This document shows, in pieces, positions 25,118 through 33,289 of a DNA stretch of 64,000 bases; position 1 is the first letter of the stretch; each line of letters opens with the position of its first letter. A model generated the notes under the pieces. The model saw only the letters and a program-made list of their open reading frames with translations. It searched no databases and was not told the origin of the DNA. This DNA is from Spelaeicoccus albus (GTDB lineage Bacteria > Actinomycetota > Actinomycetes > Actinomycetales > Brevibacteriaceae). The position numbers were made by a program, and so were the translations under genes. The stretch is taken from assembly GCF_013409065.1 (NCBI RefSeq), contig NZ_JACBZP010000001.1:1240001-1304000 (forward strand), written 5' to 3'.

Positions 25118-26167
25118 TCATCGAGGGCGCGATATCGCCATGAGGTCGTTCGGCGTCCGGTAGTTGGTAGGGCCATTGTTCGGTGTGCCGTAGAGGAAGT
25201 ACTCCGTAGGCAGCGGTGAACCGTACCAGATGACGGCCGTGTCGACGTTCTCCTCGGTCCAGGTCACGGGCTTCCAATTCGGGTCGAAGATGAGATATCC
25301 CGCGTCGCCGAACAGCTCGATGCGGTTGCCGCCGGGCTCGAACACGTACAGGAACTTCGCCTGGCTGACTCCGTGTTTGCCTGGCCCGGCTTCGATCTCG
25401 ACCCCGTTCTCCACACACAGGTCCGCCAGGTCGTCCAGGTGCTGCGGGTAGCCGTACCAGAACGCGAGGTGATGCAGACGACCATTGCCGTTCGCGGACT
25501 GGCCGGACTGATCTCCGAGGTTCGCGATCTCGTGCACAAGCGGACTGACGCTCATCCACGCCGCACCCTCCCGGCCGTTCCGGTCAACGATATTCTCGCG
25601 CAGCCGGAACCCCAGTGTGTCGCGGAGAAATTCGCGATTCGTGGTCACATCGTCGACGAGGTGGTTCACGTGGTCCAGGCGGCGCACCGGGATACCTCGG
25701 GTTGGACGCTTTTGCGGACGGCTGAGCAGGTCGCTCTTCTGGCTTTCCGGCGGCCGATAATAGTCCAAGTCCCACAGCAGCGAATGGTGGTGGCCCGCCG
25801 TGTCCGTGAAGCTGTAGGTAGGGCCCTGAGCAAAGTCGCCGTCGTCCCAGGAGCCCTTGATCCCGTATCGTTCGATGGCATCGACACGACGGTCCAGGGC
25901 AGCCGGTGCGCTCGTACGCCAGACGGTTCGTCCGGTGCCGCACGACTGGCGATACGTGACCTTGAGGGAATAGCTGTACCAGTCTTCAAAGGCACGCAGG
26001 TAGACCGATTCGCCCTCACGACGAACTTCGGTCATTCCGAGAAGTTCCTTGAAGAACCACAGTGTCTCGTCGACTGTGGGCGAGAACAATTCGGCGCTGA
26101 CAAGCTGGTGCAGGTCGTGGTTGGGCTCGACAAAAGAATCATAATTGTTGTCGTTGACTGTGGGCAT
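25118..26167 (-). CDS. Extradiol ring-cleavage dioxygenase (catechol 2,3-dioxygenase-like, VOC fold)
   Basis: A 349-residue two-domain VOC-fold dioxygenase that would open a catechol ring next to the hydroxyls using Fe(II) and oxygen. The start ATG 26167 follows AAGGAG. The C-terminal domain supplies the metal triad: His in LDHVNHLVDD (about residue 172), His in RLHHLAFWYGY (about 236) and Glu in GGNRIELFGD (about 287). The N-terminal domain is the usual inactive repeat. An MmyB-type regulator gene ends 43 bases upstream on the same strand, so the two may be co-transcribed. The natural catechol is unknown. Confidence 0.9.
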   Translation of the reverse strand: MPTVNDNNYDSFVEPNHDLHQLVSAELFSPTVDETLWFFKELLGMTEVRREGESVYLRAFEDWYSYSLKVTYRQSCGTGRTVWRTSAPAALDRRVDAIERYGIKGSWDDGDFAQGPTYSFTDTAGHHHSLLWDLDYYRPPESQKSDLLSRPQKRPTRGIPVRRLDHVNHLVDDVTTNREFLRDTLGFRLRENIVDRNGREGAAWMSVSPLVHEIANLGDQSGQSANGNGRLHHLAFWYGYPQHLDDLADLCVENGVEIEAGPGKHGVSQAKFLYVFEPGGNRIELFGDAGYLIFDPNWKPVTWTEENVDTAVIWYGSPLPTEYFLYGTPNNGPTNYRTPNDLMAISRPR

Positions 26168-26210
26168 TGTGGCTCCTTGTTTGCGTAATGTGCCGGGGCG
26201 TCGACAACGG

Positions 26211-27050
26211 CTAGCGCGTCGCACCAGAGGTCGAGGAGTCGAGCGATTGGCGAACCGATTCGAGGATGCGCGCCGATTGTGTGCCGGGCTCAGCGGTGTA
26301 GAGCACGAGAGTTTGCCCGGTTGGGTAGGCAGTCATGAACGCGTCCCAGGAGACGGTCATTGTGCCGAATTGCGGATTGAATATTTGCTTGGTGCCCGAC
26401 GAGTGTCCATGTACGTCGTGTCGGGCCCAAAGGCTTCGGAAGTGGTTGCTGCCGGCGGAAAGCCGACCGAGCGTGGCGTGCAACACCGCGTCGTCTTCTC
26501 GTCCCTTGACCATGCTGCGGAATGCCGCCACCGCCTCGAGCGCCACGGCATCCCAGTTCGGATATGTGCGCGGGGCATCCGGATGCAGGAATACGTATTC
26601 GAGTTGGTTGCCGTGTGCCGCCTCACCGAGGAATGCCTCTGCCGCCCGGCTATGTGCGACGATCTCGAAGTACGGGCCGAGGATGTAGGCGATCTCGTTG
26701 TCGAAACGGGCCAGCGCTCGGGCCAGTCCCGGGGCCGGCTTCGCAACTTCGTCGGCGTCCGGCGTGTGTCCGATCGGCCACACCAGCGAATGCAAGTAGC
26801 GCACGCCTTCGGAGTCGAGGCGTAGCGCCGCGGCAAGGGTGTCAAGCACTTGACGTGAGGGTGAGCGGTCTTTGCCGCGCTCCAGACGCGTCAGGTACTC
26901 GACGCTTATCCCGGCAAGTGAAGCCACTTCTTCTCGGCGGAGCCCGGGGACGCGACGTCCGGGAGTCCGCGCCGGGAACCCCGCTTCCTCGGGGCCGATG
27001 CGCCCGCGACGGGCGAAAAGAAATTCGCCGAGTCGGTTCTCTGTATGCAC
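26211..27050 (-). CDS. XRE/MmyB-type transcriptional regulator
   Basis: A 279-residue regulator with an N-terminal helix-turn-helix (about residues 8-75: GLRREEVASLAGISVEYLTR, then RLERGKDRSPS) and a C-terminal MmyB-like ligand-binding domain that in homologues binds a fatty acid or hydrophobic ligand. It lies just upstream of the extradiol dioxygenase gene and is divergent from an SDR gene. It may control one or both. A second member of this family is at 53646-54536. Confidence 0.9.
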   Translation of the reverse strand: MHTENRLGEFLFARRGRIGPEEAGFPARTPGRRVPGLRREEVASLAGISVEYLTRLERGKDRSPSRQVLDTLAAALRLDSEGVRYLHSLVWPIGHTPDADEVAKPAPGLARALARFDNEIAYILGPYFEIVAHSRAAEAFLGEAAHGNQLEYVFLHPDAPRTYPNWDAVALEAVAAFRSMVKGREDDAVLHATLGRLSAGSNHFRSLWARHDVHGHSSGTKQIFNPQFGTMTVSWDAFMTAYPTGQTLVLYTAEPGTQSARILESVRQSLDSSTSGATR

Positions 27051-27151
27051 GCTGTGAACGATACCGCGTGTTCAGCCGATGAGCCTGGCCCTGCGAGGTC
27101 CCCCTGCAGCGGGGTCTGCCCGGGATGGCGCGAACACGAGAAGCTGACGAC

Positions 27152-27925
27152 ATGACATCTGAAATTTCCTCTGCCGACAGCCCGCCGTCCCTGCAAGGCA
27201 AGGTCGCTCTCGTCACCGGCGCTTCGTCGGGGATCGGGGCGGCCATTGCTCACACGCTTGCCTCCAACGGAGCCGTCGTCGCGGTGGCGGCGCGTCGCAG
27301 CCGGCTACTCGAGCAACTCGTCGTCGACATCGAATCCGCGGGTGGATCCGCGGTCGCGATAGAACTGGACGTCACCGATGAGAAGGCTTGCCGAGCCGCC
27401 GTCGAGCAGTGTGTGGATCGGCTCGGCGGCATCGATGTTCTGGTGAACAATGCCGGAGTGATGTTGCTCGGTCCCATCGAGAACGCCGATGTGGATGATT
27501 GGCGACGCATGATCGACACCGACGTTCTCGGGGTGATGTACATGACCCACGCCGCCTTGCCGCACCTGCTGCGCGACAAAGGCACCATCGTGCAGATTTC
27601 CGGGGTCGACGGCCGGACCGCGGGGTACCTGACGGGTGTTTACAACGCCAGCAAATGGGCGGTCAACGCGTTCTCGGAGTCGCTACGCCAGGAGGTGACC
27701 GCCCGGGGAGTGCGGGTCGTCGTGGTCGAGCCGGGAGCAACGGCAACCGAGATCAGCTCACACATCACCCATTCCCCCACCCGAGACGCGGTTGAAGAGT
27801 TTGCCGCGGCTTTGCAGCCGCTGACGCCGGACGACGTCGCGGCGGCTACTTTGTACGCGGTCACCCAACCTCCGCACGTTGCAGTCAACGAAGTCCTTCT
27901 TCGCTCGGTGGACCAACAACGATGA
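27152..27925 (+). CDS. Short-chain dehydrogenase/reductase
   Basis: A 257-residue classical SDR. The cofactor motif TGASSGIGAAIA follows about 20 residues of leader, NNAG appears near residue 95, and the catalytic YNASK is near residue 162. ATG 27152 gives the length nearest to the family; an ATG at 27125 in frame cannot be excluded. It is divergent from the MmyB-type regulator and overlaps the next gene by 4 bases (ATGA), so it probably works with the flavin oxidase downstream. Substrate not known. Confidence 0.88.
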   Translation: MTSEISSADSPPSLQGKVALVTGASSGIGAAIAHTLASNGAVVAVAARRSRLLEQLVVDIESAGGSAVAIELDVTDEKACRAAVEQCVDRLGGIDVLVNNAGVMLLGPIENADVDDWRRMIDTDVLGVMYMTHAALPHLLRDKGTIVQISGVDGRTAGYLTGVYNASKWAVNAFSESLRQEVTARGVRVVVVEPGATATEISSHITHSPTRDAVEEFAAALQPLTPDDVAAATLYAVTQPPHVAVNEVLLRSVDQQR

Positions 27926-29277
27926 CCACCGCGGAGACGACACACGCCGGAAAGGACACGAGGATCGGCGCCGCACGGACCGAATTGACGAGCCGGATCG
28001 ACCCGGGCCGAATCGTGACTAAAGCCGCCGGGCTCACGAAGGCGGCTGCGATATGGAACGGAGCGGTGAATAATCGCCCGGCAATGGTGGTGCAATGTAA
28101 GACGACCGCCGACGTACAACACGCCGTGCGAACGGCCGGGAAATTCAACCTACCCCTGTCGGTCCGTGGCGGCGGGCACGACTGGGCCGGGCGGGCCATC
28201 CGTGCGGACGGCCTCGTCATCGACCTCACGAACATGCGAGACGTCTCGACGCACGGCCGGATCGCTACCGTCGAGGGCGGAGCCACTGCGGAGGACGTGG
28301 CCGCTGCCGCCGACCGCCTCGGCCTCGCGGTGGCCACTGGCACCGTCGGCTCGGTGGGAATGACCGGCCTGACCTTAGCGGGCGGGTACGGGCCGTTCTG
28401 CGGTCGATTCGGGCTGGCCGCCGACAACTTGGTCGGCGCGGAGGTTGTCCTTGCGGACGGGCAGATCGTGCATGCCGGTCGGGAAAACAACCGTGATCTT
28501 CTCTGGGCGCTCCGCGGCGGCGGCGGAAACTTCGGCGTCGTCACCTCCATCGACGTGGCGTTGCACCCACTCGCCGAAATCCTGTCGGGTTCGTTTACTT
28601 TCCCGTTCGAGGACGCACGGACGGTGCTGGCCGGGTATGGTGAACTGGTCGACAGAGCGCCCGACGATCTCACCGCAGTACTTTCGATCGTGCCGGGCGA
28701 CGATGGCGATCCGGCCATTGTCGTCTCACCAACATGGTCGGGGCCCATCGCTGACGGTTACTCGTTCATGGACGAATTCGCCGCACTTGCGCCGCCGCTG
28801 GCCACCGATGTTTCGGTGATATCGCCGTTGACCAAGCTGCGCCGGTTGGACGGCATGCTTCCCGACGGCGCCAATTACGCGATCCGTACCCGCAACATCG
28901 CGGCTCTCACCCCGGTGGTGGCGTCAGGGCTGCTTGAGGCGTATTCGGCCAGGAGAGAAGTCGGATCGTTCCTCAACGTTCATCACTTCCACGGCGAGGC
29001 CGCGCACCGGGCCGTGGAGAGCACGGCATTCGGACGGCGGGACAATCACCTGATGGTTGAAATGATCGAAACCGCGGGGGTTGTGTCCGACTGGACCATG
29101 ACCGCCTCCACAATGCTTGCCACACATGCGTTGCCCGGCGGATACCCGAACCTCCTGGGCCCCGACGACGAGGAGCAGACAGCCGCTGCCTTTGGGCCCA
29201 ACGCTCCGCGCCTACTCGACGTCAAGGACCGTTTTGATCCGCACGCGGTGTTCCGCGCGGTCGGGGCGATACGTTGA
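27922..29277 (+). CDS. FAD-binding oxidase, berberine-bridge-enzyme type
   Basis: A 451-residue flavoprotein with an N-terminal PCMH-type FAD domain (about residues 50-215) and a C-terminal BBE segment. The FAD attachment region RGGGHDWAGRAI (about residue 90) carries the histidine used for covalent flavin linkage in this family. The GGYGPFCGRFGL loop follows, and the C-terminus ends in RLLDVKDRFDPHAVF, a typical BBE ending. Such enzymes oxidise sugars, alcohols or secondary metabolites with oxygen. It overlaps the SDR gene by 4 bases, forming a two-gene oxidoreductase operon. Confidence 0.9.
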   Translation: MTTAETTHAGKDTRIGAARTELTSRIDPGRIVTKAAGLTKAAAIWNGAVNNRPAMVVQCKTTADVQHAVRTAGKFNLPLSVRGGGHDWAGRAIRADGLVIDLTNMRDVSTHGRIATVEGGATAEDVAAAADRLGLAVATGTVGSVGMTGLTLAGGYGPFCGRFGLAADNLVGAEVVLADGQIVHAGRENNRDLLWALRGGGGNFGVVTSIDVALHPLAEILSGSFTFPFEDARTVLAGYGELVDRAPDDLTAVLSIVPGDDGDPAIVVSPTWSGPIADGYSFMDEFAALAPPLATDVSVISPLTKLRRLDGMLPDGANYAIRTRNIAALTPVVASGLLEAYSARREVGSFLNVHHFHGEAAHRAVESTAFGRRDNHLMVEMIETAGVVSDWTMTASTMLATHALPGGYPNLLGPDDEEQTAAAFGPNAPRLLDVKDRFDPHAVFRAVGAIR

Positions 29278-29331
29278 GAGCCGCGCAGACGATCCGCTCC
29301 AACCATTGATACCGAGAAAGGCGAACGTCGC

Positions 29332-29820
29332 ATGGGTCGAGCTTCTGAATACACGTTAACCCCCTTTGAGGCGAGCGATGCAGCAGAAGTGACGGTACTC
29401 CAGCAGTGCTGTTGGGTGCCCGAAGCAATCGTGAATAACACCCTGAATATCCCCGCGCTTCACGAGACGGTCGACGACGTGTTGCGATGGCCCGAATCAT
29501 GGGCAACGCTCTGCCTACGGCGCGGAAATCGACTTGTCGGTGCCGTGCGAGGGCAATCCACGGCTGATAATTCGTGGGAGATCGGCCGCCTGATGGTGGC
29601 ACCCGATCTGGCAGGCCAGGGGCTTGGCCGTTGGCTTCTGAAGGCCGGCGAAGACCTAGCGCCCGAGTCGACAACCCGGTTCGTCTTGTTCACCGGGGCG
29701 AAAAGCGAGCGCAATATCCGCATCTACCAACGAGCCGGCTATCAGCTCTGCGAACCGCCCGCCGGCATCGGCGACCACGTTGAAGGAGCCGTCTACTTAG
29801 CTCGCCCGGCGCTGCCGTGA
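29332..29820 (+). CDS. GNAT-family N-acetyltransferase
   Basis: A 162-residue acetyltransferase with the GNAT fold. The acetyl-CoA-binding loop is LMVAPDLAGQGLGRWLL (about residues 86-102), followed by the SERNIRIYQRAGYQ region that closes the fold. The ATG is preceded by GAAAGGCGAACG, a weak ribosome site. It may be the last gene of the SDR-oxidase unit, 54 bases downstream, or independent. Acceptor substrate unknown. Confidence 0.85.
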   Translation: MGRASEYTLTPFEASDAAEVTVLQQCCWVPEAIVNNTLNIPALHETVDDVLRWPESWATLCLRRGNRLVGAVRGQSTADNSWEIGRLMVAPDLAGQGLGRWLLKAGEDLAPESTTRFVLFTGAKSERNIRIYQRAGYQLCEPPAGIGDHVEGAVYLARPALP

Positions 29821-29846
29821 CCCCGCCGGGCGGGGCCACGGCAGCG
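29810..29846. terminator. Bidirectional hairpin terminator
   Basis: CGCTGCCGTG pairs with CACGGCAGCG, extended inward by CCCCGCC/GGCGGGG with one mismatch. The left arm overlaps the GNAT stop codon and the structure sits between two convergent genes. There is no T-run. Confidence 0.7.
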
Positions 29847-29853
29847 GACCGTT

Positions 29854-30582
29854 TCAGCCGGCTTGGGTGTGAATGTGGCGCACAGCCTGCGGGTAGGTCG
29901 TCACCGGGTCGGCTGACAACGTTGCCTTGACCGTGCGGGTTTCGTCATCGGCCAGAACCTCCAACTCGCCTGCTTCGAGCCCGTCGAGCGCCGCAATGAC
30001 AACGGCTTGCGGGGTATTTTTCGACATATCGAAGGCGGCAATCATGTCGGTGTCGGTGCTCGCCATATATAGCCCCGTGACCTGTGTATTTTGACCACTG
30101 AGCTCGACTCGGAGTGCATTCGTCATGGCCCAAACGGCCGCCTTCGAGGCGCCGTAGCCGTTGGAGTGCTCCAGGCCGAGCCAGGCTGCTGCGGAGGAGA
30201 CATTGAGAATACTGCCGCCGCCGTTCGTGGCCAGCGCGGGTGCAAACGCGCGGACCATCGCTAGCGTCCCGAAGTAGTTGGTTTCCATTTCCCGGCGTAT
30301 ATCGTCGAGGTTTCCGCCCACAAGAGGAGCGAACGTGGTGATGCCGGCGTTGTTGATGAGCACGTTGACGTCAGCAGCGAACGAGGCGGCATCGGCGACG
30401 GCGTCCGCGTTCGTGATGTCGAGGGCGACGGGTACGACGCGCGGGTCGTCAACGATCGAGGAAGCGTCGCGGGCGGCGGCGTAGATCTTTGCGGCACCGC
30501 GGGCGAGCAGCTCGGCGACGAATGCGCGGCCGATACCGCGGTTGGCGCCGGTGACGAGGACGACGGCGTTGTTGATGTGCAT
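29854..30582 (-). CDS. Short-chain dehydrogenase/reductase
   Basis: A 242-residue SDR starting at ATG 30582 behind AAGGAGA. The cofactor loop TGANRGIGRAFV follows the first strand, NNAG lies near residue 80, SSAAAWLG carries the catalytic serine and NGYGASKAAV the tyrosine and lysine. It is close to SDR family 6/7 proteins often annotated as oxidoreductases of unknown substrate. It is the third gene after an efflux pump and a Dabb protein on the minus strand, 86 bases downstream of the latter, and is probably under the same TetR-controlled promoters. Confidence 0.9.
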   Translation of the reverse strand: MHINNAVVLVTGANRGIGRAFVAELLARGAAKIYAAARDASSIVDDPRVVPVALDITNADAVADAASFAADVNVLINNAGITTFAPLVGGNLDDIRREMETNYFGTLAMVRAFAPALATNGGGSILNVSSAAAWLGLEHSNGYGASKAAVWAMTNALRVELSGQNTQVTGLYMASTDTDMIAAFDMSKNTPQAVVIAALDGLEAGELEVLADDETRTVKATLSADPVTTYPQAVRHIHTQAG

Positions 30583-30668
30583 GGCGGTTCTCCTTGAAAA
30601 CTTCATTGGATATGCGTTCGTCAGGGTTGACGGCACTTCCCGCAATGGGGATCTTTCTTCGGCAGGTT

Positions 30669-31073
30669 TTACTCGGGTGAGGCACTCCCCTCGTACAGCG
30701 GAAGATCGCGCACGAGTTGCGTGAGTTCGGCGTTCTGGGCGTAGCGTCGGCGGTGCAGGTCCGCGATTTTCTTCTCGATCTCGGGGTCTGGATCGTCCGT
30801 GATGTCGAAGGAGTGGAACTTTTCAAGCAGCGGAAGGCCTATTCGGTCCGTGTGTGCGTGAGACGGGGCCATCAGGTACTCCCAGTAGCCTTCGAGATCT
30901 TCGATCGCGAAGACTGCGCCAAACTCGAAGTCGCCGCCGAAGTCGGGCCCGACGACGTAGCTTTTCACCGCATCGATGGACGCTCCTTGGTTGCGGAGGC
31001 TGTCGAGAGCCTCCTCGCGCTGCTCCGGCGTGACGTCCTTCTTCATGGTGAAACGGTTGCCGTGGTAGATCAT
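30669..31073 (-). CDS. Dabb (stress-responsive alpha/beta barrel) domain protein
   Basis: A 134-residue protein starting at ATG 31073, overlapping the MFS stop by 4 bases. Residues 1-95 form the dimeric alpha/beta barrel seen in Dabb proteins: MIYHGNRFTMKKDVTPEQRE, DFGGDFEFGAVFAIED, then YLMAPSHAHTDRIGLPLLEKF. Members include polyketide cyclase-like and detoxifying proteins. The C-terminal 40 residues form an extra charged helix not part of the core domain. Co-translation with an efflux pump suggests a role in handling a toxic or aromatic compound. Confidence 0.85.
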   Translation of the reverse strand: MIYHGNRFTMKKDVTPEQREEALDSLRNQGASIDAVKSYVVGPDFGGDFEFGAVFAIEDLEGYWEYLMAPSHAHTDRIGLPLLEKFHSFDITDDPDPEIEKKIADLHRRRYAQNAELTQLVRDLPLYEGSASPE

Positions 31074-32284
31074 CGTTCTGTCCTTTCGTTTTTCTGGTGA
31101 GTGCGGCGACCGACAGTGGCGACGGTCGTCGCGAGGATGGCCAATATGGCCGCGGCCGCGAAGAAGGCGCCGCGGATTCCGATCGCACCGATGATGGGTG
31201 CGAGGAGCATGGGTGAGAGGAACTGCCCGCCGAAAATGGCGGCGACCAGGCCTCCGAGCGCGGTGGCGCGTCGCGGGCCTGACACGACGTCGCTCATCCA
31301 CACGTTGAGGTCGGGCACAATGGCGCCGACGCCGATGCCGCCCACCAGCGCTCCCGCGATGACGCCTATTGGCGTCTCGGATCCGCTGGAGCCGATCACG
31401 ATCCAGCCGATCCCGAGCATCAGCAGACTGCCGGCCGCGATGGCGCCGAAGTCGAAGCGACGTCGCAGCGCCGGGAAGAGCAGTGCGCCGACGATCCCGG
31501 TCGCGGTGCTGGCCGCGACGGCAACGCCTGAGAGCACCGGGGGCAGCCCGGCGTGGGCGAGAAGGAACGGTATCTGAGTGGGGGCCATAAAGAACACGGC
31601 CGTGCCGATCACCGCAACGCCCAGCACCAAGGCGACGACCGGAGCCTGCGCGCGGCGAGCGGAATCCGGTGGCGGGGGAGCGGAATCCGGTGGCGCGGGA
31701 GCGATACGGCGGCGCGGCAGCAGAGGAACCGCGAGGGCAAACGGCAGGATGACGACGGCGACTGCATAGAGCGCGAACGGTATGCGCCATCCGAGCGGAG
31801 CCAGGATTCCGGCGAGCGGGAGGAACACGACTCCTCCGAGGCTGGCGAATGCTTGCTGCGCGGCCATCATCCGAGCGCGAGCGGGGCCGTTCCACAGACC
31901 GGCGATGGTCGTGGTGACGGAGGTCATGATCATGCCGCCTGCGATGCCAAGAATGATGCGGGAGGCGAGAAGCGCGACGATTCCGGCTACCCAGAGTCCG
32001 GCGGTCCCGGCGAGGGTATAGGCCGCCATTCCGGCCGCCAGTACCGGGCCGGATCCGATGCGTTGTATGAGGGCGCCGGCGAACGGTGCCGTCACTGCGA
32101 TCGCGGCGGAGGTGAGCGTGACGACCTGACGTACGACCAGGGGAGAAGCGCCGGGAAAGGCTGACTGAATGGCCGGCAGACTCGGCGAAACGATCGCCGC
32201 TGCCATGATCGTGAGGGTCGATGCTGCCAGCAGAACTGCGGTCGCCGCAGGACTGACGCGGCGAGGGACGGCGACTTCTACCAT
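31070..32284 (-). CDS. MFS efflux transporter under TetR control
   Basis: A 404-residue 12-helix MFS protein; start ATG 32284 is chosen because TAAGGAA lies just upstream. The central cytoplasmic loop holds a 7-residue tandem repeat rich in PPDSA (coded at 31658-31699). It is divergent from the TetR gene at 32489 and its leader carries two palindromic sites of that regulator's type, the usual arrangement for a drug or metabolite pump induced by its substrate. It overlaps the Dabb gene by 4 bases. Confidence 0.88.
   Translation of the reverse strand: MVEVAVPRRVSPAATAVLLAASTLTIMAAAIVSPSLPAIQSAFPGASPLVVRQVVTLTSAAIAVTAPFAGALIQRIGSGPVLAAGMAAYTLAGTAGLWVAGIVALLASRIILGIAGGMIMTSVTTTIAGLWNGPARARMMAAQQAFASLGGVVFLPLAGILAPLGWRIPFALYAVAVVILPFALAVPLLPRRRIAPAPPDSAPPPPDSARRAQAPVVALVLGVAVIGTAVFFMAPTQIPFLLAHAGLPPVLSGVAVAASTATGIVGALLFPALRRRFDFGAIAAGSLLMLGIGWIVIGSSGSETPIGVIAGALVGGIGVGAIVPDLNVWMSDVVSGPRRATALGGLVAAIFGGQFLSPMLLAPIIGAIGIRGAFFAAAAILAILATTVATVGRRTHQKNERTER
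31658..31699. repeat. 21-nt tandem repeat inside MFS gene
   Basis: Two nearly identical 21-nt units (31658-31678 and 31679-31699) begin GAGCGGAATCCGGTGGCG, with the start of a third unit following. The repeat is in frame and encodes a heptapeptide repeat in the pump's central loop, so its copy number could vary without breaking the gene. Confidence 0.8.
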
Positions 32285-32310
32285 GAGTTCCTTACTCCCA
32301 ATGTCTAGAA

Positions 32311-32324
32311 AGTGATTATTCACT
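32311..32324. promoter_or_regulatory. Palindromic operator site a (4-nt spacing)
   Basis: AGTGATTATTCACT is an inverted repeat (AGTGA/TCACT) lying 27 bases before the MFS start. Its minus-strand reading, with flanks, is nearly the same as the site at 33104-33117. It is probably bound by the TetR protein encoded next door. Confidence 0.55.
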
Positions 32325-32338
32325 CATTGATAAGTTTG

Positions 32339-32367
32339 AAAAAAAGCCCCTTCGTGTGTAGAAGGAA
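32339..32367 (-). terminator. Weak hairpin plus T-run in MFS leader (possible attenuator)
   Basis: Read on the minus strand, TTCCTTC pairs with GAAGGGG around a short loop and is followed by seven T (32345-32339). It lies just downstream of the promoter at 32380-32408, inside the MFS leader. The stem is short, so termination efficiency is doubtful. Confidence 0.35.
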
Positions 32368-32373
32368 TTTCTA

Positions 32374-32408
32374 TGAGTGACTGTACACCCACTCATTGAT
32401 GAGATCAA
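32374..32408 (-). promoter_or_regulatory. Predicted MFS operon promoter with overlapping operator b
   Basis: On the minus strand, TTGATC (32408-32403) and TACAGT (32385-32380) are separated by 17 bases, a good -35/-10 pair. The -10 box is inside the palindrome 32374-32395 (TGAGTG at one end, CACTCA at the other, TGTACA in the centre). A repressor bound there would block the promoter. Confidence 0.6.
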
Positions 32409-32452
32409 CTTTGCGCGGTCGGTGATCTCGACGGTCGTCCACCGGTGTCGAG

Positions 32453-32488
32453 TTGTGCTCACTCAGAGGTGATTGTATAGTCACTCTT
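32453..32488 (+). promoter_or_regulatory. Predicted leaderless TetR promoter with overlapping operator c
   Basis: TTGTGC (32453-32458) and TATAGT (32476-32481) are 17 bases apart. The -10 box ends 7 bases before the ATG at 32489, so transcription should start at or next to the A of ATG; no ribosome site is visible. An operator-like palindrome, GTGATTGTATAGTCAC at its core, covers the -10 box and predicts autorepression. The same arrangement recurs at 38190-38224. Confidence 0.65.
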
Positions 32489-33049
32489 ATGGCATCGACT
32501 GGTTCAACTCTCTCTACTGCCGAATCTCGGCGTCCCGTTGTGATTGCGGCGGCGCTGACCAAGTTCGCGGACGGTGGATTCCACGGAACGACTATCGCCG
32601 ATGTTGCGCGGGAGGCGAAGATTTCTCCGGCGTACGTGTTCAAGTTATTTCCCGGTAAGGCGAGTCTGTTCGCTGCGGCGTTGGAGGCGTGTTACGAGGA
32701 AATCGTCCAGACGTTGGGGCAGAGTGCGGAGATCGCCGACCAGAGCCCCGCGGCGATCCTTGATGCTATGGGCGGTGCGTACGCCGAGTTGATCGGTGAT
32801 CGGCGATTGCTGATGATGCAGGTGCATGCGCAGTCCGTCGCCGATGTTCCCGAGATCGGGCAGGTGTTGCGGAGCGGAATTGCTCACGTGACGACGTTCG
32901 CTCAGGAACGCTCCGGCGGCAATGACGACGAGGTTCAGCAGTTCATGGCCTATGGTCAGCTCTGTCATTTGATCGTCACCGCCGGCGTCGATGGCATCTC
33001 CGACCGGTGGGCCGAAGTTCTGGGGCACGGTATTCGGCACCCGGGCTGA
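32489..33049 (+). CDS. TetR-family repressor, probably autoregulated
   Basis: A 186-residue TetR regulator. The N-terminal DNA-binding domain (about residues 12-58) has the HTH GTTIADVAREAKISPAYVFK followed by LFPGKASLF. The rest is a helical ligand-binding domain. ATG 32489 follows a leaderless-type promoter overlapped by a palindromic operator. It is divergent from the MFS-Dabb-SDR operon, whose promoter carries similar palindromes, so it most likely represses that operon and itself until an inducer is bound. A decayed paralogue with the same upstream region is at 38084-38188. Confidence 0.93.
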   Translation: MASTGSTLSTAESRRPVVIAAALTKFADGGFHGTTIADVAREAKISPAYVFKLFPGKASLFAAALEACYEEIVQTLGQSAEIADQSPAAILDAMGGAYAELIGDRRLLMMQVHAQSVADVPEIGQVLRSGIAHVTTFAQERSGGNDDEVQQFMAYGQLCHLIVTAGVDGISDRWAEVLGHGIRHPG

Positions 33050-33103
33050 TTGCGCAGCTCGCCTGAGGGAATAGAAGCCCGTGTTCCTTGTCGACGTTAG
33101 TGA

Positions 33104-33117
33104 GTGAACAATCACTT
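33104..33117. promoter_or_regulatory. Palindromic operator site d (4-nt spacing)
   Basis: AGTGAACAATCACT has AGTGA/TCACT arms and, with its flanks (TGAGTGAA-AATCACTTT), differs by about one base from the minus-strand reading of site a at 32311-32324. It lies 28 bases before the short frame at 33146, suggesting that frame's promoter is or was controlled by the same TetR protein. Confidence 0.55.
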
Positions 33118-33145
33118 TGTGTCGGTCGTTTGAAGAGGAGAAGAC

Positions 33146-33289
33146 ATGACCAATCCACAACAGCAGTACGCGTCGGTGCAAAGCCTGTCAAAGGACTTGT
33201 CCGCCACATGGCTCGTGCTGATCACGGTTGCCGCCGGTGCAGCGTTGCTTCGCTTCTGCCTCGGTGATCGGGGCGGGCGTCGTCGTTGA
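33146..33289 (+). CDS. 47-residue frame, likely 5' remnant of a lost TetR-regulated gene
   Basis: ATG 33146 follows a strong GAGGAG ribosome site and an operator-like palindrome, the hallmarks of a real gene start. The product is only 47 residues, with a polar N-terminus (MTNPQQQYASVQSLSKDL), a short hydrophobic stretch and a basic end (GDRGGRRR). From about 33188 it runs antisense to the end of the alpha/beta hydrolase. The likeliest reading is the beginning of a gene whose remainder was removed by a deletion or inversion. A functional small peptide cannot be ruled out. Confidence 0.45.
   Translation: MTNPQQQYASVQSLSKDLSATWLVLITVAAGAALLRFCLGDRGGRRR

Noticed and set aside
30669-31895. 408-residue frame covering the Dabb protein and MFS gene
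   Set aside because: Only the last 134 residues (from ATG 31073) are real; the rest is an out-of-frame reading of the MFS gene, rich in Arg.
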